A stretch of 64,000 nucleotides of DNA from Gracilariopsis chorda. Taxonomy: Eukaryota; Rhodophyta; Florideophyceae; Gracilariales; Gracilariaceae. Positions 47,350-57,552 of this stretch are shown piece after piece. Positions within the stretch are counted from its first letter, which is position 1. Each line of letters opens with the position of its first letter. The position numbers were made by a program, and so were the translations under genes. Below the pieces are notes generated by a model. That model did no database searches. It was not told the DNA's origin and saw only the letters and a program-made list of their open reading frames with translations. The stretch is taken from NCBI GenBank assembly GCA_003194525.1, contig NBIV01000203.1, positions 48,716-112,715 of the forward strand, given 5' to 3'.

Positions 47350-50300
47350 ATGGCCGCTGAAGCATCAGCCGCCTCTTCCGCCGCCAGAACTGTAACGTCC
47401 CTGGCAAAACTGCCGTTTGAATTTGGTGAACGTGTGCGGCGGGGTAAGAGATTACCGCAAGATCTTGCGGGCCTTCGCCGTCATCATAAGTGGCTACGAG
47501 ATTCTTATTGTGCAGTGCTCACAGGTATTGAATCGAAAGGGCTTGGAAAAGAGCGTCGAATCGTGGAGTGCATGTCTTTCTCTTGCCAAATCCGAGCTTG
47601 AGAAAGTTATTAGTGAGAACAGAAGACGCGTTCTGGACACACATGTCAAGAGAGATGATGAGAGCCTTGCCCCAAGCCAGAAAACCGATATCCGAGGTAC
47701 AAGAACAAATCATGGAACCCCTAAAGGTTCATGAACTTTTGAACGACCCCTTCAAGGTTCACTACTGGAGCCCAAACACATCGATACTTTTGTCACGACA
47801 CGATAGTGATATCGTGTCGTGACAAAAGTATCGCTGATATATGTGACGAGCGGGTACCGTTTTAAGTCTTTGCATCCCATGTGGAATTTTTCGAAAAGTC
47901 CTGCTATCGTTAGTGGATGAGCAACAGAGAGAAGGGGTATTAGATTGGGTGAACGAAAACGAGGAATGTAGACAAGCGTTTGAGAAAGTACTGAATGGGG
48001 GGGGGTGGGGGGGCGTGGGTTCTGTGTCTGCCAATTGCTGGTGCAACTCTAAGGGAAGACATCGAAGACTGCCTTGATATGGAAGAAGCGACCGAAACCC
48101 TTTGCACCTGGGAACAGAGAGTGTCTAGGAAGCGGACCTGACAGGTGAGGGGACTCCCGAATATTCGCGTACCCTTGTAATTTACAACACTTTGTGGCTT
48201 AGAGCTTGAACCATTTGAAACAGAAATTAAGAATTCGTGGGTTCCCAGAGAGATTGTGGTCGTCGGTTGAGGAGAAGTTCAGACGGTTATGCGTGTTGCA
48301 AAGACAGAAGACGATGCCCGCAGGTGTGCTGATGAATCTTTGGGATTTGGGGAAGAAGGACACTTTGCGGTTGGTAAATGCGATGAAAGAGATGTCGCTC
48401 TTGGAAGTGATTCGTGTGAACAAGTTCCAGAAGACTATTCGCGCACACGATAAGATCATTGATTTGTGTCGGGAACAAGTTCTGGGCGAGAGTAAAGAAG
48501 GAATTGTGAAGCAGCACAAAAAACTTCTAGAGTCGTTCTTGAGCATGCCCAGACGAATTCATTGGCATTCGGACGTATGGTACCGGCCGTGGTGGGATCG
48601 ATCAGTCGGAAATAAGTATGTGATAGAGAACTTGGGATATAGGGATACCACCTGGAGGAAGCGAAACTGGAAAGAGAACTATGGGCAGTCTTGTGTGAGG
48701 CAAGGTTCATGATGCAATGGCTGGATGACAGCCGGGGATCGGTTGGTGTGGCGGAGAACTTTGAGAGAGTCATTCGCGCAGAAATTGGAGGAAGTGAAGG
48801 TGTAGACGAGTTGCGAAAGGCACTTGAAAGTTCATGGGCAAGAGTAAAAAGATATCAGTGTTCCCTCGGGTACAATATGTTCGGGCGTCTGGAGTCGGAG
48901 AAGAGTAAATGTGCGAGCGTTTCTCATTTTCTTCAAAGCATAGAGCGGTTTGAGTGTAGCCTATGGCTGCAACCCACGCGACCGTACCATGTGGTGGTGG
49001 ATAGTAGGCAGGAGATTTATTATGAGCTTGGTGATGAAGGAAGTACTTTCTGGATCTCTGAAGATTTCTCAACTGTAGATTTGTGAAATGGATCTGAAGT
49101 GAGTGTTTGCAACCTCAGAACACAAGAAGTTAAACGTTCGAAACCGTTACCATTGGTAGATTACCACGACGAAAGTGTCCAGGTTTCCTTTGCCGGTGAT
49201 GGACAGTATGCATTGGTTACGGGCACCCTTGAAAGCGGAAGAGCCTTTGCACGTGCGTGCAAGCTCCAAGAGAGCAAAGTGACGCAATACGCTAGCATTG
49301 AAAGTGAGTTACAGGAAGGCAGGTACACTTCAAGTGCCATATACTCTTGGGAGAAATTCGTTCTTGGCTTGGAGAGCGGTCGTGTGATTGTTACAAGAGT
49401 GCACAATGACGGCAGTCTGCAGCATACCTCGCTCTCTGGACACGAAAGTGGGGTTGGGTGTGTGACGTTCAGCGCGGATGGGATGCGCGTGGCTTCTGGT
49501 TCGTGAGACCAAACTGTTCGGGTGTGGAGCGTTGGCGATGGCACGCCGCTGTGCGCGTTCTCCGGACATAAAGAAATGATAGGCTGAGTGAGGTTTAGCG
49601 CGGATGGGACGGGCGTGGCTTCGGGTTCGTTGGACCGAACTGTTCGGATGTGGAGCGTTGGCGATGGTACGGAGCGGTGCCCGCTCTCCGTACACGAAAG
49701 CGGGGTTGGATGTGTGACGTTCAGCGCGGATGGGATGCGCGTGGCTTCTGGTTCGTTGGACAAAACTGTTCGGGTGTGGAGCGTTGACGATGGCACGCAG
49801 CTATGCATGCTCTCCGGACACAAACATGCCGTTAACTGCGTGAAGTTTATCGCGGATGGGACGCACGTGGCTTCTGGTTCATCACACGGTGCTGTTCGGG
49901 TGTGGGGCGTTGCCGATGGGACGCCGCTATGCGCAATCATCGGCCACGCAAATGTCGTTAACTGCGTGACGTTTAGCGCCGTTGGGACGCGCGTGGCTTC
50001 TGGCTCGTCAGACGTTACTGTTCACGTTCAGAGCGTTGGCGATGATTGGCGGCTATGCGTGTTCGGACAAGGTCCGGTGACGGGCGTGATTGCAACAGTG
50101 TTTAATTAATTGGATGAAGCGCAACTGAACGCGTCTGAACTTGTAATTGGGTGTAGAGTACTATGGACTTCTAATTGGGCTCATGGTAAGGGTCGTGAAA
50201 GTATCACAAGAGCTACATATAAGCGTGCTGGAGAGCAAGGATCACAGAGGAAAAGGGGCATCGATCAGTCAGAGAGAATAAGGCTTCTACATCCTAACTA

Positions 50301-50518
50301 CTTGTCTCAGAACCCTTGTTGCAGTGATTTTCAGCGCGGATGGGACGCGCGTGGCTTCTGCTGCATTGTACTGCATTGTTCGCGTGTGGAGCATTAGAGA
50401 AGACACATGGGAAGCGAATTACGTTTGTTCCGTGTCAATTTGCCCTCGTCAAACGTCTTGGCGTTCGAAGTATGGGGTTTTGAGATGTTGCGTGACGACG
50501 GCAGCATTTTTTATTTGA
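47350..50518 (+). pseudogene. Decayed NB-ARC/WD40 (STAND, APAF1-like) gene
   Basis: Pieces in several frames follow the order of an NB-ARC-WD40 receptor. 47350-47734 is a helical N-terminal domain, frameshifted. 47885-48000 reads LLSLVDEQQREGVLDWVNENE. Near 48030 LPIAGATLREDIEDCLDMEEA resembles the GLPL motif. 48206-48712 is a winged-helix region (LWDLGKKDTLRLVNAMKEMSLLEVI, HDKIIDLC). 48691-49086 continues it. 49099-50109 has four or five WD40 repeats (VASGSLDKTVRVWSV, SGHESGVGCVTFSADG), with a last damaged one near 50330-50400. From 48691 to 50109 one frame holds only three stops, all TGA (49084, 49504, 49585), and all where Trp is expected. The P-loop/kinase-2 region is absent and a perfect hairpin lies there. 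Such proteins act as innate immune or death sensors in other lineages; this copy cannot. Confidence 0.8.
47782..47833. repeat. Perfect hairpin, 24-bp arms, 4-nt loop
   Basis: Arm 47782-47805 begins CGATACTTTTGTCACG and pairs without mismatch to 47810-47833; loop GTGA. It sits where the nucleotide-binding domain of the NB-ARC pseudogene should be. Probably an insertion or the product of a rearrangement. Confidence 0.92.
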
Positions 50519-50985
50519 ATGAACCAGGTCTGAGCCGTTGGGAGGAATCGTCGTAAAAACCAGTCTGGCATGCCAGCCAAGATTCCGTGAGCGTTGAACA
50601 CGGGAATGACACTATTACGTTAGCGAGGTTTTCAATTCTCACAAGTCAAGCGTCGCACTGAATTACAAGAAGTACAGCTTGCGGAACGTCTGATCTCCCT
50701 AATCTCAACACCCCCTCTCAACACCCCGCGCACTATAATGATTTACATGAACACAAGAATATGCCTTCGGATCCAACAAATCATTACAGTGTGAGGGGTG
50801 TTAAGATAATACAAAGCAGCCTTCGGCCGCGGACGGCACTGTGCCCCGCAGTAGAGGAGTAACAAAGGGGCTGCGAAAGAAAAAGCGTGGTAGATGCAAA
50901 AGTACAGAAAGAAGTAGGTTAATCCAAGCAAAGAGAATAGCAAAAAATATGATTACATTTGCGAAGGGATGCAGAACTGTTTGGC
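50519..50985. other. Intergenic
   Basis: About 470 bp between the WD40 remnant and the left flank of the piggyBac-like element. A TTAA (the usual piggyBac target) is at 50986-50989. No gene recognised. Confidence 0.4.
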
Positions 50986-51180
50986 TTAAGGCAGCACTAG
51001 TGTCTATCGGACCGGTGCGCTGACCTCATATGAGGTCATTTTGACCTCATATGAGGTCAGCGCAACGGCACGCAAAATTAAAAAAAAAATTGAAATCTGA
51101 TCCGCATGGCCCCACATTTCAAATTTTGAACTTGAAACATGGCCTACCGGGTGGTCTTTCAACTATAAGTACTTGTAGAA

Positions 51181-51218
51181 GACGACCACTGAGCCATAAC
51201 AGCAGCTCAGTGGTCGTC
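51181..51218. repeat. Perfect 14-bp-arm hairpin
   Basis: GACGACCACTGAGC at 51181-51194 pairs perfectly with 51205-51218 around a 10-nt loop. The right arm plus following sequence resembles a tRNA promoter box A (GCTCAGTGG) and box B (GAGTTCGAACCTC), without folding as a tRNA. Possibly a fragment of a tRNA-derived repeat. Confidence 0.7.
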
Positions 51219-51541
51219 AGGTCACATGCGAGCAGCAAAACATGAGTTCGAACCTCGCTGAGTTTCATAAAACTCCAAAACTCCTTCGGGAGCTCGACTA
51301 ATTCTAAATATCTTTAAAGTCTCAGAACGTTTATAACACCCACTTGAACAGCAGAAAGAATACGGTGACATCTGTTAAAGAGGCAGTTTCGTAATAGAGT
51401 TTAAATAATCTAGCAAGTCTAAATAACGCGGATTGAATTAGTAGGGGGCTAAAGGTAAAATGAACTTATTGTAAACTTTTGCATTTAAACATAGATTTTT
51501 AATATAAAAAACGAAGGTTTACAAGGTTGTGGACATCTTCG

Positions 51542-53644
51542 TCAGCTTCTGAACTTCATTATACCGTGACACTCTTCAATGTGTTTCATAAAACAATCTC
51601 TATTAGTATCAGTGTGACATAAAAACACTTCTTTTTCCTTTCTGATATAACACCCAGAACATAAAAACTTGGACTTTGTATTACCTTTGCAGAAACTGCA
51701 TCGTCCTTGATATAAAGCTTTTGTAATCTTGCGATCCTTGTTTTTTCTCCTTCTATTCGTCTGCATTAAATGCAAGCCAGTGCCTGCAAACATTGGCTTC
51801 TCATGATCATTTTCACATTCTTGCTCATCTCTGCTCATTAGACCTGTGGTATCCCATGTATTCTCAATTAGTTCATCAGCCAACTGGCAATAGAAGTGGT
51901 GCGGACTTTTCACGTTTCGGGTTCCATTTGCGGCTTTGTACAACTTCCAGGCGTCCACAATACAAATCGATAAAAGAGAGCAGTTCACTCGAAATGCCCA
52001 CTCTTTCACTTCAATTTTCTTCTCCAGATTCAGATCATCTTGTCTGCATCTGTTATGGCGATCGACCATTGAACAGTTTTTGTAATACTCTTCACACACT
52101 TCGGGAATCGCGACCTCCATTTCCACTTTCTTAGAAATATTTCCCTCCCGTCTCCACCTTTCTCGAATAATAGGACAGCCAGGACTAACCGTGCCAGAGG
52201 TTGATACGAAATACCTTCTTTCTCTGTCCATCCACATTACAGCCATTATATCATTATTGATAATGCTTCCTTTCGATAGCATAGATACAAAATCACCCCT
52301 GTCTGATAAAGTAGTTTCGGAGAGATGTGTCATCGGATATTCACGAGTAGCATTTTTGACAACTCCAGTAAACCTTAAACCTTTTTCCAGTAATGCTTTC
52401 GCTGTACTGACAGACGCAAAAAAGGAATCCGCACATACCAACCGTCCTGATCCAAACCATGGTTGCACTAAGCGAAGTAAGACTGCCGTTCCATGGGCGT
52501 TATCAGAATCAAAAACTTGTTCCGGAATATTTGCACCCATATTGAGCTCAATGTTCAGCATTATGCCACTTCGTGCACAACATACGGCCTTCATTTCAAG
52601 ACCATTTTCCGGCTTTCTGTCTAATGCCGTATAGTGCGGAAGCCCGACATCAATCCAATTACCGCCTAATCCGTACCATCGTGACATTCCTTCGTCAACA
52701 CATAAAGCATGTGATGGCGTGACAAAAGACCGACGATGGTCATTGATTGCCTTCACAAAATCTGTTACGAAGGACCAACGCGCGATTCCCTGCTCTTCAG
52801 TCACACCATTTCCGCTGAAGCATATTGAACTTCTAAGCATTTCAAATCTGTTCCGTGACATCGCAAGACCAATATTTGGCTGAGGAATAAACTTAGAAAA
52901 CGGCTCGAGGCTCCAAAGATCCCGTCTGTTAGAGAACTCAATGCGAGTCATGAGGATAAGAATTCCAAAGAATTTGAGCAATTCTCCCCCTGAAGTCCTC
53001 CGAACGTCTTTGCTTTCTAACCGAACATTTGTTCTGTTCACTATGAACTGCAAATGCTGCATAGGGAACATCCAAAGAAAGAAATCTAATGCAATCATGT
53101 TTGGAGGAACGTGACGCGGTGAGATAAAATCTCCAGCTGGGCCAACCACTTTCCACTGATGCATTTGCATACAACCATTCAGAGGACTCAACGTCGTACA
53201 GGTTTCCCACACACGACCGTGAATCAAAGCTGATTGGACAGGTGCATTTTCGCTTAATAAACTTGTTTGCGGCTGCGAAACTTGCATCTGAGATGGTGTG
53301 ACAAGAGCATCTTCCTCGATATTTTGCGTATTAATGGGTTCAACCTCGGTAATAGGCTCTTCTGCAGCATTCACGGCTTCGTCCACACCGGTACCTAGCT
53401 TGACACTAGATAGAGGTAGAGTTACTTCTTTTTCTCGGTTCGGTAGACGAAACTTCACAGTCAGAAAAGTGAGATTTCGATTGTTGATCTTACGAATGTC
53501 AACATTGAGGACAGAACCGTGTACCGTTGTTGACTTCCATAGAGATCCGTAGTAACGTTTGCATTCAGCGTCATTTGTAACCAGACGAGCACGACTGTTG
53601 ACAGTTGTTCCAACAGTTCTGCGAAGATCTGTGGACGGTGCCAT
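51542..53644 (-). CDS. piggyBac-like transposase (DDE_Tnp_1_7), intact
   Basis: 700 residues with no internal stop. Conserved piggyBac features in order: FFLWMFPMQHLQFIVNRTN (start of the transposase domain); GILILMTRIEFSNRRDLW; first catalytic Asp D317 (CVDEGMSRWYG); LDRKPENGLEMKAVCC; second Asp D406 (VCADSFFAS); third Asp D528 (YKNCSMVDRHN). The first ~140 residues are variable. The C-terminus has a cysteine-rich zinc-binding domain (about 646-690, C-x2-C, C-x2-C, H, C, H-x3-C), as in other piggyBac proteins, where it binds the element ends. The enzyme cuts and pastes at TTAA with precise excision. The intact frame and preserved palindromic flanks suggest recent activity. GC content appears lower than in the housekeeping island. 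Confidence 0.93.
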   Translation of the reverse strand: MAPSTDLRRTVGTTVNSRARLVTNDAECKRYYGSLWKSTTVHGSVLNVDIRKINNRNLTFLTVKFRLPNREKEVTLPLSSVKLGTGVDEAVNAAEEPITEVEPINTQNIEEDALVTPSQMQVSQPQTSLLSENAPVQSALIHGRVWETCTTLSPLNGCMQMHQWKVVGPAGDFISPRHVPPNMIALDFFLWMFPMQHLQFIVNRTNVRLESKDVRRTSGGELLKFFGILILMTRIEFSNRRDLWSLEPFSKFIPQPNIGLAMSRNRFEMLRSSICFSGNGVTEEQGIARWSFVTDFVKAINDHRRSFVTPSHALCVDEGMSRWYGLGGNWIDVGLPHYTALDRKPENGLEMKAVCCARSGIMLNIELNMGANIPEQVFDSDNAHGTAVLLRLVQPWFGSGRLVCADSFFASVSTAKALLEKGLRFTGVVKNATREYPMTHLSETTLSDRGDFVSMLSKGSIINNDIMAVMWMDRERRYFVSTSGTVSPGCPIIRERWRREGNISKKVEMEVAIPEVCEEYYKNCSMVDRHNRCRQDDLNLEKKIEVKEWAFRVNCSLLSICIVDAWKLYKAANGTRNVKSPHHFYCQLADELIENTWDTTGLMSRDEQECENDHEKPMFAGTGLHLMQTNRRRKNKDRKITKALYQGRCSFCKGNTKSKFLCSGCYIRKEKEVFLCHTDTNRDCFMKHIEECHGIMKFRS

Positions 53645-53885
53645 TGTGTACGAATGTTGTTGACGATAGTGCTTGATGTGACAGCTACGACTGTTGGTGA
53701 TGTGTTGTGGACATGGTTCAGCGCTGCCGGCGTAGAAGACATGATGAGAAGATCAAAGCGAAAAAGTTTTTGGAAAAGTTTTAAGGTTTTGATAAAGTTC
53801 TAGAGTAATTAAGATTGACCTCATATGAGGTCGCTGGTCAGATAGACACTAGTGTCTATCGGACCGCTGACCTCATATGAGGTCA

Positions 53886-54438
53886 AAACAATCAACTTTA
53901 CGTTTAATTTTAGTTATTTTGATCGGAATTTTTTGCCTTTTGTAGTCCGTATAAGTTATGCAACATGTTTTTGTATAGCAAAAATTCTAAGCTTCTGTTG
54001 TTTATGCTAGGTGAGAAGCAGAAACTTAAGACAACCAAATGGGTTGATAGAGATGTGCTTGTGAAATATGGCTAATTTACTACAGAGCTTCAGAAAACCG
54101 GCTTTTTTGATATCAAAAACGTACTTTTGATTCAAAAACACCGTTTCTGACGCGTGTATGAAAGGTTCAAAACCTTCAAAAAATAATCATTTGGCAACAT
54201 TACATCCGGGCGGATAGACACTAGGTTCGCGATTGGGACAGGCATACAATAGGTCACTATCGCAAACATCCACCTTTCCGCAAAACACGGTCGCGTTTTC
54301 GAAAGACTCGGTCGTTTGGGAAACGGGTTGGTCACCGCGAATTTAATAAGTCAGTGCACAATTAAAAGGATAAATGGCAAAGGACAATGCATACTTACAA
54401 ACAATGAGATATTTTACTAAAAAATCGTAACTGCTCTG
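53886..54438. other. AT-rich intergenic
   Basis: About 550 bp between two transposon bodies. GGATAGACACTAG at about 54211 echoes the end block of the piggyBac element. No gene recognised. Confidence 0.4.
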
Positions 54439-56222
54439 TTATTCCGCGTCTTCACTGGTCTGTCGGCCATGGCGGTCCACATAGTTGGCCCTAAACTGTT
54501 GTTGGATAGAGTCGTTGCGCCTCTGCCGGTAGCGCTTTTGAATAAGCCTCCGCCGCTCCAACTGGGTGTTTCCAATTTCATACCACCTGTTGCTTAGTTC
54601 TTGACACATTTCCATGTTTTGCTCCCTGAGTGGCTTCCACCGGATATGAAAGTTGGTGAACCCTAAGGACAGACGGAAAACAGGGTCATAGTTGCTCTCC
54701 GACCATTTCCCTCTTCGATGAAAGTACATGGAGATATTGTTATTCTCTGAGACGTCAGTGGGGCACAAAAAACACCCCTGCGGCTTTCACTTGGGGTGAA
54801 TAATTCGCCCAAACTCTTGTGCTCCCTGGTAGCCCTTGTCCGTCAGTACCGCCCACTGATCACCGTACTTGTCCAACAATGGACCGTTATCATCAATTTC
54901 ATCTTCATCAGAGCTCTTACGCTGAGCCTTGCGGTGCCAACACTGCATTTCTTGGAAAATTACCAAGTCAGAGACCGAGCCTGGTTCGTCTAAACTCGCA
55001 CAAATCGCAAAACCGTTTGGGAGAACTGATACCTCCACCTTATAACCGTAGAGTTTATGCTTTCCGATGTAGTATTTCTTTCCTTTGTGATGCAAGGAGT
55101 AACTCGGTCATCCGAGGTGCGGAAATCACCAAGTCGATACGCGACACGTGTTTTCGGTAACCCGAGGGTTGTCACAAGGGGACACTGAGCGATGCACGAG
55201 CGGGTGCGGTTCATACGTGGATTTCCACTTTATTTGGGATGTGCACAGTAGGTGCTGGCCACGGGCCATCTACTTAGAATTATCTAGATATTTCTAGTAT
55301 TATTTACTGTAGCTATTGCGGCACTCCGCAGTACTTAGTGACGGGAAGGGTCGCACCTCAGTAAACTGGAAGATCATGGGGCACGGAACCCAAGTTCCTA
55401 GTTCCTGGAGCCTTAACCGGACCTCCGGACTAGTTATAACTTGCGGTCTCCCGCTAAGCTTCCACCCCACACGGATTCCCGTGCTACACCCGTGCTCACG
55501 CGACCGAACCCCGGTTACCCGTACAGAAGCACCCCTAGGCCTTGCCGCCGCAAGCGGCACCCCTATTATCAGGGTAATTCGTGGACATCCACATCGCTAC
55601 CGAGTGGCCTCGTGCCCCTAGTGGTTGTACCACATCCTTCTTCAATACTACCTGAAGGCCTAAAAGACGGCTGGAATGTGACATCAAGGGCATAACGCGC
55701 CATGGGGTAGTTCTTGAAAGCCTTGTAGTGCTCCACTAAATGCTTCATAGTCACCTGCTTGGCCTGATACGTCACATAATGCTCGTAAACTGGATCAAAG
55801 AGTATCTTGATGAATCGTATGATATGCCTCTCGAACGCAGAGCCTTTCAGGCCAAACATCCAAGCAAGAAAATCCCACGTCCCGCCATGTTTCAACACAC
55901 AAAGTGTCATGAAAAGTACATCCTTGGGTGTTTGAGCACTCTTGCGACCCCTCCCGACGTTGTAGCTTTCCAAAATAATGGCCTCAAACCCCGCCCATAT
56001 TGCCATGAACTGGCTTGGGGAGAAGTTAGTCATCTCGACAATTGCACGCCCCCCTGCGCTTTCATAGAACTGGTCAAAAATAGGGGCGTCTGTGCCATTG
56101 TCCTCGTCACTGTCGTCAGGACGGTTGACGCTGTACTGCTCGAGCTCTGTCTTGCGGTCAATGCGGGCGTTTGACAAGAGCTGCAAAGCCTGTGCAGCAT
56201 CAGTGAGCGATATTTGCGCCAT
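54439..56222 (-). pseudogene. Harbinger-like transposase split by a solo LTR
   Basis: Minus-strand frame from 56222 (MAQISLTDAAQALQLL) through TNFSPSQFMAIWAGFEAI, TPKDVLFMTLCVLKHGGTWDF and the first catalytic Asp (YALDVTFQPSFRPSGS). It is interrupted at 55634 by a 549-bp LTR and resumes at 55080 with KKYYIGKHKLYGYKVEV, the second Asp (GSVSDLVIF) and third Asp (VLTDKGYQG). A TGA at 54789-54787 then interrupts the same frame, which continues to 54439 with a basic tail (RRRLIQKRYRQRR). Removing the LTR and one target-site copy rejoins the frame exactly, so the gene was whole when hit. It differs from the transposase at 6299-7522 and belongs to another Harbinger-like subgroup. Confidence 0.85.
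55086..55634 (+). mobile_element. Solo LTR, 549 bp, with 5-bp target duplication
   Basis: Starts TGTGATGCAAGG and ends GTTGTACCACA, the TG...CA form of an LTR. It is flanked by identical TCCTT at 55081-55085 and 55635-55639. Internal AGTACTTAGTG and CAGTAAAC blocks recur in the leader of the gypsy element at 56.86-56.92 kb, so it is probably a related family in the same orientation. No internal coding region remains, consistent with LTR-LTR recombination. It carries many short inverted repeats, such as ACCCCTATTATCAGGGT and GCCGCCGCAAGCGGC. Confidence 0.88.
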
Positions 56223-56702
56223 ACGGTAGAAGTGCAGGTGTGGGGGTGGGCTGTGTTAGGAGATGGGTGCGGCCCGAAAGCGGGCTGAAGGGTTAAATAC
56301 AAACTGGCCATGTCGTTTGCGAAATGACCAGGCCGTTTCGTAAAAAAGGGCGCCATACCGCAATGACACGCTTCGGGCCAATTCATTTTCCCTATGTGCA
56401 ACCTTGAATTACAGGCGCATGTATATACCTTTTTGTAAATTCATGCGATTTTGATAAATGAATCCCTCATTTCCAAAAAAGGATAGGTTTATTGATATGG
56501 GATTTGCTCTAACGGTGGTACCCCCGTATTTCCTTGAAGGGTCTAATGAATGTTTTGCGCATTCCTGTATGTGAGCTGTGAATCATGGAGAAGCAGCACA
56601 TGATCACTTTTCCGAACGAGTGACAATGCGACCTACAACTTGAAGTGCAACGCCCTCAGGGAGGGATTCTTGGTACTTGATTGTTTTCCCGATATTATCG
56701 GT
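56223..56702. other. Flank between Harbinger-like remnant and gypsy element
   Basis: About 480 bp with no gene recognised. It may contain the end of the Harbinger-like element or the start of the gypsy LTR; borders are uncertain. Confidence 0.35.
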
Positions 56703-57552
56703 TGTGTAGTGTGTATATGAACTACGCCCCACTACGGTGGGTATGGACACGTGGGACACGGTTTTGGGTCAATTGGCGGTTGGCCACAGTAGTGGATGTT
56801 GCCACGGAATGTGGAGTATTTTAGTTAATTTTATTTATTATTTTCACACCCATTTCTGGGAAGCTAGTACTTAGTGCGACGGCGCACTGCCGTTGCACCA
56901 GTAAACCTTCCCCAACAAGGGACCCCAACCTGGGGAATTGGCTCTGAGCTTTACCGCCTCCGCGTGTTCTCAACTCCTCCTTGGAGGGAAGCACCGTAGT
57001 GTACGGAAGTTCACCCCCCTTGCACATCTAAAGGAGACCCATCATTGGGAGTACTAATTGTTCCAATCATATTGGTGTTTCGCCCTGTATAGGGAGTCCC
57101 GTCCACCGGCATCGCCGTATCTACTCGTCGCTCTCGCGACCCACTCGTCCTTCCTCTTTCCCCTTTTTAGGGTAGCACCTCCCGCTATCCGCGGCCCTCG
57201 TGTGCGCATCCGCTCACACACCCCCACTTACGTGGAAACATACCTCTACTGAGGATCACGCCCCGCTCACGCGGATACCGATTCTTCGCCTTCACCTCCC
57301 TGCGCGAGTCGCGACAGGTGTCCCTGGTCTTACAAACCGGCTTCGCCGTGACACCTCTGGGAGGGCTCTACCCAACTGGGTTCACCTCGTGAGAGGAAGA
57401 TCCCGGACGTCTTTCGGTGTTTTTCCCCTTTGGGGCATTGCACCACAAAGTGGTCTCCGGACCTAGAATCGGTTTTTGTTTTCCCTCTTACGAGGTTTGT
57501 TTTCATTCACCGGAAGTTCCGTGATCGTTTCCCGTCGTAACGGTATTTTCTC

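Larger units (their letters stand above)
50995..53885 (-). mobile_element. piggyBac-like element with palindromic ends
   Basis: The transposase gene is bracketed by the same two sequence blocks. CACTAGTGTCTATCGGACC occurs at 50995-51013 and 53847-53865. The perfect palindrome TGACCTCATATGAGGTCA occurs at 51021-51038, 51042-51059 and 53868-53885, and a copy with one end base changed at 53816-53832. At the left end two palindromes face each other as one larger inverted repeat (51017-51063, flanked by GCGC). Classical piggyBac elements have short terminal inverted repeats and TTAA target duplications. TTAA sites occur nearby (50986, 53809, 53904), but the exact borders could not be fixed, so these limits are approximate. 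Confidence 0.75.

Noticed and set aside
48691..50109. UGA recoding as Trp or selenocysteine in the NB-ARC/WD40 gene
   Set aside because: Intact host genes end or read normally with the standard code, TGG is used elsewhere in the same frame, and other frameshifts mark it as a pseudogene. Kept only as a mutation-pattern observation.
51205..51262. A possible tRNA gene (box A GCTCAGTGG, box B GAGTTCGAACCTC)
   Set aside because: A 7-bp outer stem can be drawn, but the T-arm then lacks its full stem and no anticodon arm forms. At most a tRNA-derived fragment.
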